The notes under the pieces were generated by a model that did no database searches, was not told the origin of the DNA, and worked only from the letters and a program-made list of their open reading frames with translations. Made by a program: the position numbers and the translations under genes. 11,795 nt of DNA, taken from Kangiellaceae bacterium (lineage in GTDB: Bacteria > Pseudomonadota > Gammaproteobacteria > Enterobacterales > Kangiellaceae). Position 1 is the first letter of the stretch, and the number at the start of each line of letters is the position of its first letter. Shown one piece after another: positions 1 to 5,534 of this stretch. The stretch covers positions 1 through 11,795 of the forward strand of contig JASBTO010000228.1 of the NCBI GenBank assembly GCA_030148365.1. The letters are read 5' to 3'.

Positions 1-546
1 TTGCAACTGCTCAAAACCATCAGCCCAGATACCGAGAATGAAACCGAACAAGCTGAAAGCGATAGCCGTCAGCAGCAGAAAACCCAGCATCCAGAACGGG
101 TGCTGTATCTCGAGCGGCACAAAAAATCCGGCGGTTGCCAGAATGATCAGCGCCAGGATGATGGCTTTGGTAGCCGCGGCCCCTACATAGGCGAGGACGA
201 TTTCAAATGGGGAAATGGGTGCCGACAGCAACTCATAAATGGTGCCGGTAAATTTCGGAAAATAGATGCCGAAGGAAGCGTTGGAGAGACTCTGGGTAAA
301 AAGAGACAACATGATCAGGCCGGGCACAATAAAGGCCCCGTAGGAAACCCCTCCGATTTCACTCATCCTGGAGCCAATCGCCGACCCGAACACCACAAAA
401 TACAGTGCGGTAGTAATGACCGGGGTAACCAGACTTTGCAGCCAGGTCCGTCTCGCTCTCGCCAGTTCGAATTTGTAGATGGCCCAGACGCTGTGCCGGT
501 TAAAAACCGAGGTGGCGCTTGATGTGCCAACAGCATCATTACTCAT
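1..546 (-). CDS. yadH: ABC-2 type exporter permease, YadH-like (C-terminus beyond window)
   Basis: This is the membrane subunit of an ABC exporter, read leftward; only the first 182 residues lie in the window. A cytoplasmic N-terminus of about 35 residues precedes hydrophobic segments near residues 38-58, 68-84, 117-142 and 151-174, the usual layout of the ABC-2 family. The stretches VTPVITTALYF, FGSAIGSRM and FIVPGLIML resemble E. coli YadH as I remember it. The ATG (546-544) overlaps the stop of the ATPase gene (545-543) in an ATGA junction, so the two are translationally coupled and almost certainly form one transporter. The substrate is unknown. The SoxR-type promoter upstream of the ATPase gene suggests a redox-active or toxic compound, which is inference. 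The symbol is by resemblance, not proven orthology. Confidence 0.88.
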   Translation of the reverse strand, partial: MSNDAVGTSSATSVFNRHSVWAIYKFELARARRTWLQSLVTPVITTALYFVVFGSAIGSRMSEIGGVSYGAFIVPGLIMLSLFTQSLSNASFGIYFPKFTGTIYELLSAPISPFEIVLAYVGAAATKAIILALIILATAGFFVPLEIQHPFWMLGFLLLTAIAFSLFGFILGIWADGFEQLQ

Positions 547-1469
547 GGGCGCTCCGAAACCAGGTTGACGAAGATTTCTTCAAGGGAACTCTGGTGAGTA
601 TTGAGGTCCTTGTAGTCAATCTCCAGATCCCGCAACTTTTTCAGCAGCCCTGCAATGCCGGTGTGCTCGGCATTGGCGTCGAATGTGTAAGTCAGATCAA
701 GACCGTCATCGCTCAGGGACAGTTGCCATGCTTCCAGTTGCTTCGGAATACTGGCCAGCACTTCCTGCAAATGAATGGTCAATTCCTTTCTGCCCAGCTT
801 TCTCATCAGTTGCTCTTTGTCTTCCACCTCGATGAGTTCACCTCTCCGAATAACGCCAATCCGGTCTGCCATCTCTTCCGCCTCCTCGATATAGTGAGTC
901 GTAAGAATAATGGTGACGCCGGTTTTACGCAGGCTGCGCACGAGCTCCCACATATCGCGGCGCAACTCCACGTCAACGCCGGCGGTGGGCTCATCGAGAA
1001 ACAATATCCGGGGCTCATGGGATAATGCCTTGGCTATCATGACCCGCCGCTTCATGCCCCCGGACAGCGACATGATTCGATCCCGGCGCTTGTCCCAGAG
1101 ACTCAGATCCCTGAGCACTTTTTCGATGTGCGCCGGATTGGCCGGCAATCCGAACAGTCCGCGGCTGAAACTCACCGTATCCCACACCGTCTCGAAAGCG
1201 TCAGTGGTCAACTCCTGGGGTACCAGGCCTATTGTTGAACGGGCGGCCCGGTACTCGCGGATGATGTCGTGGCCATCGGCAACCACCTGGCCACTGGTCG
1301 GGGTGACGATACCGCAAATGATACTGATCAGGGTGGTCTTGCCGGCACCATTGGGTCCCAACAGGGCGAAAATTTCCCCTTTTCGGATCTCGAGACTGAC
1401 GTCTTTCAGGGCGAGCAGACCTGAGCCATAGGTCTTGGTCAGGTTGTTAACAGAAATGACAGGTGACAC
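543..1469 (-). CDS. yadG: ABC exporter ATP-binding protein, YadG-like
   Basis: This 308-residue cytoplasmic ATPase drives the permease encoded next to it. Visible motifs, in order: Walker A GPNGAGKTT (residues 38-46), Q-loop Q85 in LVPQE, signature LSGGMKRR (135-142), Walker B ILFLDE (155-160) followed by PTAGVD, and switch histidine H192 in TTHYIEEAEE. The length and the GVDVELRRDMW segment match the YadG/CcmA-like exporter ATPases. The start is a GTG at 1469-1467; an AGGAG sequence lies 12 bases upstream, slightly far, but no better in-frame start is seen. A leader of roughly 225 bases separates it from a SoxR-type promoter at 1701-1731. The C-terminal region of about 90 residues after the ATPase core is usual for this subfamily. 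Confidence 0.93.
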   Translation of the reverse strand: MSPVISVNNLTKTYGSGLLALKDVSLEIRKGEIFALLGPNGAGKTTLISIICGIVTPTSGQVVADGHDIIREYRAARSTIGLVPQELTTDAFETVWDTVSFSRGLFGLPANPAHIEKVLRDLSLWDKRRDRIMSLSGGMKRRVMIAKALSHEPRILFLDEPTAGVDVELRRDMWELVRSLRKTGVTIILTTHYIEEAEEMADRIGVIRRGELIEVEDKEQLMRKLGRKELTIHLQEVLASIPKQLEAWQLSLSDDGLDLTYTFDANAEHTGIAGLLKKLRDLEIDYKDLNTHQSSLEEIFVNLVSERP

Positions 1470-1554
1470 AGCCGGTATTTGCTCCTTTATTGTTTATTGA
1501 ACGCTTGCAAGGCGGAGAATCACACGTTAAATAAATTGTCTGTTGCAAGTATCG

Positions 1555-1574
1555 CCGGCTCTGTCTGAAGCCGG
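1555..1574 (-). promoter_or_regulatory. Small hairpin in the exporter mRNA leader
   Basis: CCGGCT (1555-1560) and AGCCGG (1569-1574) form a perfect 6-bp stem with an 8-base loop, in the middle of the roughly 225-base leader between the predicted start of transcription and the ATPase GTG. An adjacent CCGGAATCCGG palindrome (1571-1581) could pair in competition with it. No U-run follows on the leftward transcript, so it is not an ordinary terminator. A role in mRNA stability or translation is possible but not shown. Confidence 0.3.
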
Positions 1575-1681
1575 AATCCGGACTTCCGTAAAAATTACCG
1601 TATCCCTGATTACCTGCGTACGCAACTCCGTAGCAGGATACGGGTCCGATCATCGGTTGCCAGAATGCCGAACCCGATGAT

Positions 1682-1710
1682 TTGATCTGCAATTGATGCC
1701 AGTGTAAAAC
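1682..1710 (+). promoter_or_regulatory. Probable soxR promoter
   Basis: TTGATC (1682-1687), a 17-bp spacer and TAAAAC (1705-1710) give a plausible sigma-70 promoter with four of six consensus bases in each element. Its predicted start near 1717 lies inside the SoxR box, so SoxR binding would be expected to repress it. It overlaps the -10 of the divergent exporter promoter. This rests on pattern matching only. Confidence 0.45.
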
Positions 1711-1731
1711 CTCAACCACTATTCAGGTAAA
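1701..1731 (-). promoter_or_regulatory. SoxR-activated promoter for the ABC exporter (soxS-like geometry)
   Basis: On the leftward strand a -35 element TTTACC (1731-1726) is separated by 19 bp from a -10 element TACACT (1706-1701). The E. coli soxS promoter, as I recall it, is TTTACC, 19 bp, TATACT: the same -35, the same over-long spacer, and one base different in the -10. The over-long spacer is the hallmark of MerR-family activated promoters, in which oxidised SoxR untwists the DNA. The SoxR palindrome lies between and partly over these elements. Transcription would start near 1694 and run into the exporter ATPase gene. Confidence 0.75.
1709..1728. promoter_or_regulatory. SoxR box (operator)
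   Basis: The 20-bp inverted repeat ACCTCAA-N6-TTCAGGT has half-sites that match the classical SoxR box (ACCTCAA-N6-TTGAGGT) at 13 of 14 positions. The left arm is perfect; the right arm has C instead of G at its third base. It lies 14 bp upstream of the soxR start codon and inside the spacer of the leftward soxS-like promoter. The same dimer bound here could activate the exporter and block soxR transcription. Confidence 0.8.
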
Positions 1732-1742
1732 GAGATGTAGTC

Positions 1743-2195
1743 ATGGCCCGATCCGGGAAATCGCATATCAGCAAACAACTCAGCGTAGGCCAGGTCGCGG
1801 CCCGCAGCGGGGTGGCGGTATCCGCCCTGCATTTTTACGAGGCCAAAGGCCTGATCAGCAGCTTCCGTAACCCCGGTAACCAGCGGCGCTATCCCCGGGA
1901 GGTCCTCCGTCGGGTGTCGGTAATCAAGGTTGCCCAGCGTCTCGGTATTCCGCTGGCGGAAATCCGCGACGCCCTGCAAACTCTGCCCAAAGGCCGCACC
2001 CCGACCGCCGCCGACTGGCGCAAGTTGTCGGACTCCTGGAAAGCGGATCTGGATAGTCGCATAGAAAAAATGATACGTCTGCGGGACCAGCTCGATGGCT
2101 GCATTGGATGCGGCTGCCTGTCCCTGAAAAGCTGTCCACTGCGTAATCCCCTTGATGAGCTCTCTGAGCAAGGTTCCGGACCGCACTTGCTGTAG
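1743..2195 (+). CDS. soxR: SoxR, redox-sensing MerR-family transcriptional activator
   Basis: This 150-residue dimeric regulator senses redox-cycling compounds or superoxide through a [2Fe-2S] cluster and activates promoters with over-long spacers. The N-terminal MerR helix-turn-helix (LSVGQVAARSGV, then ALHFYEAKGLI) is followed by the dimerisation helix (about 85-118). The cluster motif is C120, C123, C125, C131 (CIGCGCLSLKSC), the spacing of E. coli SoxR at 119/122/124/130. The tail CPLRNP is also typical. ATG 1743 has a purine-rich AAAGAG upstream. There is no soxS next to it; instead the divergent SoxR-type promoter faces an ABC exporter, as in non-enteric bacteria where SoxR controls transporters and enzymes directly. 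Confidence 0.96.
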   Translation: MARSGKSHISKQLSVGQVAARSGVAVSALHFYEAKGLISSFRNPGNQRRYPREVLRRVSVIKVAQRLGIPLAEIRDALQTLPKGRTPTAADWRKLSDSWKADLDSRIEKMIRLRDQLDGCIGCGCLSLKSCPLRNPLDELSEQGSGPHLL

Positions 2196-2216
2196 CCACG
2201 CCGATAAGAGGAAGAC

Positions 2217-2282
2217 ATGGCTAATCAACAGGTTATCAATCGCGTGCCCAAGAGTTCCCTGGGTGCGCGCCTGCCGGAATAG
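2217..2282 (+). CDS. Possible small protein (21 aa) downstream of soxR
   Basis: An ATG at 2217 with a good Shine-Dalgarno sequence (AGAGGA at 2207-2212, 4 bases upstream) opens a 21-codon frame ending in TAG. It starts 21 bp after the soxR stop and would be co-transcribed with it. The product, MANQQVINRVPKSSLGARLPE, is basic and soluble, with no membrane segment or motif that I recognise. It could be a leader peptide, a small protein, the remnant 5' end of a lost gene, or chance. The ribosome site is the main support. Confidence 0.3.
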   Translation: MANQQVINRVPKSSLGARLPE

Positions 2283-2333
2283 TCCCGCCACCGGACTGGC
2301 GCATCGGTGCCGTCCGCCCATCCCCCTGTCGTC

Positions 2334-2375
2334 ATTGGGCCAATCAACTGGAGCTTGTTGTACAATCTATTAGAT
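2334..2375. promoter_or_regulatory. Candidate katA control region with two small palindromes
   Basis: Upstream of katA, ATTGG-G-CCAAT (2334-2344) and ATCTA-T-TAGAT (2365-2375) are 5-bp inverted repeats with one central base. Between them lies a good -10 candidate, TACAAT (2361-2366), with no convincing -35 at the right distance, as expected for an activator-dependent promoter. I could not fit a full OxyR site of four ATAG-like elements. The remainder of 2283-2430 shows nothing else clear. Confidence 0.3.
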
Positions 2376-2430
2376 CACGTCTAACTCAGGTGTCATGCTA
2401 TCCCGAACAGCTTGGAAAGGAGCCCAACTG

Positions 2431-3885
2431 ATGAGCGATGATAAACGCAAACCCACGACCACTGACGCCGGCATTCCCGTTGCCAGCGACGAGCACTCTC
2501 TCACCATCGGGCCCGACGGGCCGATCCTGCTTCAGGATCACTATCTGATCGAGCAGATGGCCAACTTCAACCGGGAGCGCATTCCGGAGCGACAACCTCA
2601 TGCCAACGGCGGCGGCGCCTTCGGCACATTCGTCACCACCGAGGATGTCAGCGCCTTCACCCAGGCGGCCATGTTCCAGCCCGGTGTCGAAACCGACATG
2701 CTGGCCCGCTTTTCTACCGTTGCCGGCGAACGGGGCAGCCCCGATACCTGGCGCGATCCCCGGGGTTTCGCCTTGAAGTTCTACACCAGCGAAGGCAATT
2801 TCGATCTGGTCGGCAACAATACGCCCGTGTTCTTTATCCGCGATCCGATGAAGTTCCAGCATTTCATTCGCTCGCAAAAACGCCGCGCCAACAACAATTT
2901 GCGCGACCACGACATGCAGTGGGATTTCTGGACCCTGTCACCGGAGTCGGCCCATCAGGTGACCTGGCTGATGGGTGATCGGGGTATTCCCAAGTCCTGG
3001 CGACAGATGAACGGTTACTCGAGCCATACCTATATGTGGATCAATGCCGGCGGCGAGCGATTCTGGGTGAAATATCATTTCAAGACCGATCAGGGCGTGG
3101 ATTTCCTGACCCAGGATGAAGCGGAGCGACTCGCCGGCGCCGATGCCGATTATCATCAAAGGGATCTCTATGAAGCGATTGAAGGTGGCAATCATCCGAG
3201 CTGGACATTGATGATGCAGATCATGCCTTTCGAGGAAGCGAAAACCTACCGCTTCAACCCCTTCGATCTGACCAAGGTCTGGCCCCACGGTGACTACCCC
3301 TTGATCAAAGTCGGCAAGATGACCCTGAATCGCAATGTCACGGATTATCACACCGAAATCGAACAAGCCGCTTTTGAGCCCAATAACTTTGTCCGGGGCA
3401 CGGGCCTGTCACCCGACAAAATGCTCCTCGGCCGCAGCTTTTCCTACGCCGACGCCCACCGTCATCGACTCGGTGTCAATTACAAGCAAATCCCCGTCAA
3501 CCGGCCCCAAGCACCCGTCCATAGCTACTCCAAGGACGGCGCCGGTCGCGTCGATAATGTCACCGACCCGGTCTACGCCCCCAACTCCTACGGCGGTCCC
3601 GCCGCAGACCCTGATACCTGGCGGGAGCAGGCAACCTGGGCCGCCGACGGCGACATGGTCCGCCAGGCTTACACCCTGCGCGAAGATGATGACGACTGGA
3701 GCCAGCCGGGCGTGCTGGTTCGTGAGGTCATGGACGATGCTGCACGCGATCGCCTGGTCTCGAATGTGGTCGGACACCTGAAGGCCGGCGTGTCAGAAAA
3801 GGTCCTGAAACGGGCTTTTGAATATTGGCGCAATATCGACAAGGACATCGGCGACCGGATTGCCAAAGGCGTCAAAAGCGCTTGA
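2431..3885 (+). CDS. katA: Monofunctional haem catalase (small subunit, KatA type)
   Basis: It disproportionates hydrogen peroxide to water and oxygen. The 484-residue protein has the small-subunit size and lacks the extra C-terminal domain of large catalases. The active-site signature FNRERIPERQPHANGGGA carries the catalytic histidine H57; the distal asparagine is N130 in VGNNTP; the proximal haem ligand is Y339 in RSFSYADAHRHRLG. I start it at ATG 2431 because AAAGGAG lies 8 bases upstream; an ATG at 2395 in the same frame lacks a ribosome site and would add 12 residues. There is no signal peptide, so it is cytoplasmic. It follows soxR in the same direction with a gap of 235 bp and probably has its own promoter. 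It is convergent with the next gene, 17 bp away, and I see no terminator in that gap. Confidence 0.95.
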   Translation: MSDDKRKPTTTDAGIPVASDEHSLTIGPDGPILLQDHYLIEQMANFNRERIPERQPHANGGGAFGTFVTTEDVSAFTQAAMFQPGVETDMLARFSTVAGERGSPDTWRDPRGFALKFYTSEGNFDLVGNNTPVFFIRDPMKFQHFIRSQKRRANNNLRDHDMQWDFWTLSPESAHQVTWLMGDRGIPKSWRQMNGYSSHTYMWINAGGERFWVKYHFKTDQGVDFLTQDEAERLAGADADYHQRDLYEAIEGGNHPSWTLMMQIMPFEEAKTYRFNPFDLTKVWPHGDYPLIKVGKMTLNRNVTDYHTEIEQAAFEPNNFVRGTGLSPDKMLLGRSFSYADAHRHRLGVNYKQIPVNRPQAPVHSYSKDGAGRVDNVTDPVYAPNSYGGPAADPDTWREQATWAADGDMVRQAYTLREDDDDWSQPGVLVREVMDDAARDRLVSNVVGHLKAGVSEKVLKRAFEYWRNIDKDIGDRIAKGVKSA

Positions 3886-3902
3886 TTGCTCACTGCCGCT
3901 GT

Positions 3903-4391
3903 TTATTGCTTCCCGGTTTCCCTGTCACGGGCGTCTGAGATCAGGTGGCTCACAATTTTCCACTCACCTTCGGAGCGTACAAAAACCCGAAGGTGGGTGA
4001 TCTTGCGAGTTCCCAATGGGCTGCCGTCAGGGTTACGCTGACCCGTACGTTCCCGGTAAGTGAGCACCAGTGCGGTGCTTCCGTCAGTAAAGCGAATATC
4101 CTGCTCCACGGTTGTGGTTTCTCCGGCCATGACAAAGTCATAGGAGAACACCCGGGCCAGTACCTGCTCGATTTCCCCACGCCCTTTTACGGCCATACCA
4201 AATGCGTTTATCCAATCAGCATCTTCTGCGTAATCTTGCGCTGCAAGCTTCGGGTTTTTCTCCTCCCAACCGCGATCCCAGTTTGAAATTACTGCTTCAA
4301 TTTGTTCTCGCTCGGCGGCTAATTTTTGACCTGCCTTGGCTGCAATGCATGCGCAGTAAATGGCGAGCAATAGCACCAGTATGATTCTCAT
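3903..4391 (-). CDS. Exported SnoaL/NTF2-like protein (DUF4440, SgcJ/EcaC type)
   Basis: This leftward gene encodes 162 residues. A signal peptide (MRIILVLLLAIYCACIAAKA, predicted cut after A20) precedes a compact alpha+beta domain. The pattern INAFGMAVKGRGEIEQVL after a WDRGWEEKNPKLAAQDYAED helix, and late strands around ALVLTYRER and VFVRSEGEWKIVSHL, fit the NTF2-like cone fold of the SgcJ/EcaC and DUF4440 families. Such proteins bind small molecules or act as simple enzymes, and function cannot be assigned from the fold. ATG 4391 is chosen because GGGAGG lies 5 bases upstream and the signal peptide begins there; the frame is open further upstream to 4514. It is convergent with katA, with no sign of a shared operon. 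Confidence 0.8.
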   Translation of the reverse strand: MRIILVLLLAIYCACIAAKAGQKLAAEREQIEAVISNWDRGWEEKNPKLAAQDYAEDADWINAFGMAVKGRGEIEQVLARVFSYDFVMAGETTTVEQDIRFTDGSTALVLTYRERTGQRNPDGSPLGTRKITHLRVFVRSEGEWKIVSHLISDARDRETGKQ

Positions 4392-4728
4392 AGGAGCCTC
4401 CCTTGGCCGATGTTGAATACCCTTGATAGGGGTTGGCTCAAGATTAGTACTCGCTGCCTGATTTCGCAATGGACCCGGAAAGCGGTCAGGGCAGGGAAAC
4501 CAGGCTCCACGCAAACCGAGTCCACGGCTGAGAATATTGCGCGCGCTTCAACAGCCTCCGTTTCACGACCAGCAGCCGGCATACCGGTTGCCGACTCTTC
4601 CCCTATGCGTAATTTCCGTACCCACGGACTTCAGAGCCAGCATCGGTGCAATACACCTCTGTCGCCCCTGACACATTCCCCCGGAATATGCTTAAATAGC
4701 TCCTTTCCCGACAACCACCCTGAAGCCT
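4392..4728. other. Intergenic region between divergent genes, with control of the kynurenine operon
   Basis: These 337 bp separate the leftward exported-protein gene from the rightward operon. A promoter for the operon is listed separately (4668-4697). CGGCA (4577-4581) and TGCCG (4589-4593) form an inverted repeat around ACCGG, about 110 bp upstream of the predicted start of transcription, a possible operator. A weak leftward promoter (TTGAGC 4441-4436, 16 bp, TATTCA 4419-4414) could serve the exported-protein gene. The open frames crossing this region have no ribosome sites or recognisable content. I see no RNA gene. Confidence 0.5.
4668..4697 (+). promoter_or_regulatory. Probable sigma-70 promoter of the kynurenine operon
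   Basis: CTGACA (4668-4673, five of six bases of the -35 consensus), an 18-bp spacer, and TTAAAT (4692-4697) preceded by TGC as an extended -10. The predicted start near 4704 leaves a leader of about 25 bases before the first gene. It is the best promoter in the intergenic region. Confidence 0.5.
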
Positions 4729-5517
4729 ATGGATCTCAATCTTTCCGGTAAGCGCGCTCTGGTTTGCGGTAGCAGCCAGGGCATGGGCCGGGCCATTGCC
4801 GAAGAACTGGCGCGACTGGGCGCCAGCATTACCCTGCTGGCCCGTAATCGTGACTCCCTCGAACAGGTCAAATCCGGCCTCCACTGCGACGATGGTCAGG
4901 ACCATCATGTCATCGTCGCCGACTTCTCCTATCCAGAGCAGGTCAAGGCGTCCGTGGCCCATTATCTGAACGAGGGCAACCGGATCGAGATCCTGGTCAA
5001 CAATACCGGCGGCCCGCCGCCCGGGCCGGCCAACAGTGCCGAGCCGGAAGCCTATATCGCGGCCTTCAACCAGCACCTGATCTGCAACCAGGTGCTGGTG
5101 CAGCAGGTCCTGCCAGGCATGAAGGACGCGGGCTATGGCCGGGTTATCAATGTGATCTCGACTTCCGTCAAATTGCCGCTGCCCAATCTCGGCGTCTCCA
5201 ATACCGTGCGTGGCGCGGTGGCCAACTGGTCGAAAACCCTTGCCAACGAGCTGGGCCAGTTCAACATCACCGTCAACAATGTACTGCCCGGCGCGACCAA
5301 TACCGGACGCCTGTCGGCCATCTTCGAGAACAAGGCGAAAAAGCAGGGCCGCGAAGTCGATGACGTTGCCGAAGCCGAGAAGAAAATCATTCCCCTGGGC
5401 CGCTTTGGCGAACCTGAAGAATTTGCCAACGTGGTGGCTTTCCTCGCCTCGCCGGCGGCAAGCTATGTCACCGGCATCAACGTGCCCGTCGACGGTGGCC
5501 GCACCGGCACTCTCTGA
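4729..5517 (+). CDS. Atypical short-chain dehydrogenase/reductase, first gene of kynurenine operon
   Basis: This 262-residue Rossmann-fold protein has the classical-SDR cofactor loop GSSQGMG (residues 14-20), an acidic D65 after beta-3, and NNTGGPPPG (91-99) in place of NNAG. The catalytic Ser is present as S144. However, the position 13 residues later, normally Tyr, is S157, and the Lys four after it is R161 (SNTVR instead of YxxxK). The C-terminus has the usual PLGRFGEPEEFANVVAFLASPAASYVTG and VDGGRTGTL. The gene begins the operon, 17 bp before the semialdehyde dehydrogenase gene, and has only a weak ribosome site. A role in reducing 2-aminomuconate or a later intermediate is speculation. 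Without Tyr and Lys it may bind ligand or catalyse by another mechanism. Confidence 0.85.
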   Translation: MDLNLSGKRALVCGSSQGMGRAIAEELARLGASITLLARNRDSLEQVKSGLHCDDGQDHHVIVADFSYPEQVKASVAHYLNEGNRIEILVNNTGGPPPGPANSAEPEAYIAAFNQHLICNQVLVQQVLPGMKDAGYGRVINVISTSVKLPLPNLGVSNTVRGAVANWSKTLANELGQFNITVNNVLPGATNTGRLSAIFENKAKKQGREVDDVAEAEKKIIPLGRFGEPEEFANVVAFLASPAASYVTGINVPVDGGRTGTL

Positions 5518-5534
5518 CGCGGGTTGTAGAAAGC

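Noticed and set aside
1447..1719. 90-codon leftward frame between soxR and the exporter ATPase
   Set aside because: Its ATG lies inside the SoxR box, upstream of the predicted transcription start. It has no ribosome site, no recognisable content, and overlaps the ATPase start in another frame.
1719..2321. 200-codon leftward frame opposite soxR
   Set aside because: It is the antisense shadow of soxR, whose iron-sulphur motif and helix-turn-helix are clear.
2365..2400. OxyR binding site upstream of katA
   Set aside because: Only one or two ATAG/CTAT-like elements can be placed; the spacing of a full four-element site is not met.
4410..4751. 113-codon forward frame across the intergenic region into the SDR gene
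   Set aside because: It has no ribosome site, runs through the predicted promoter and overlaps the SDR start in another frame.
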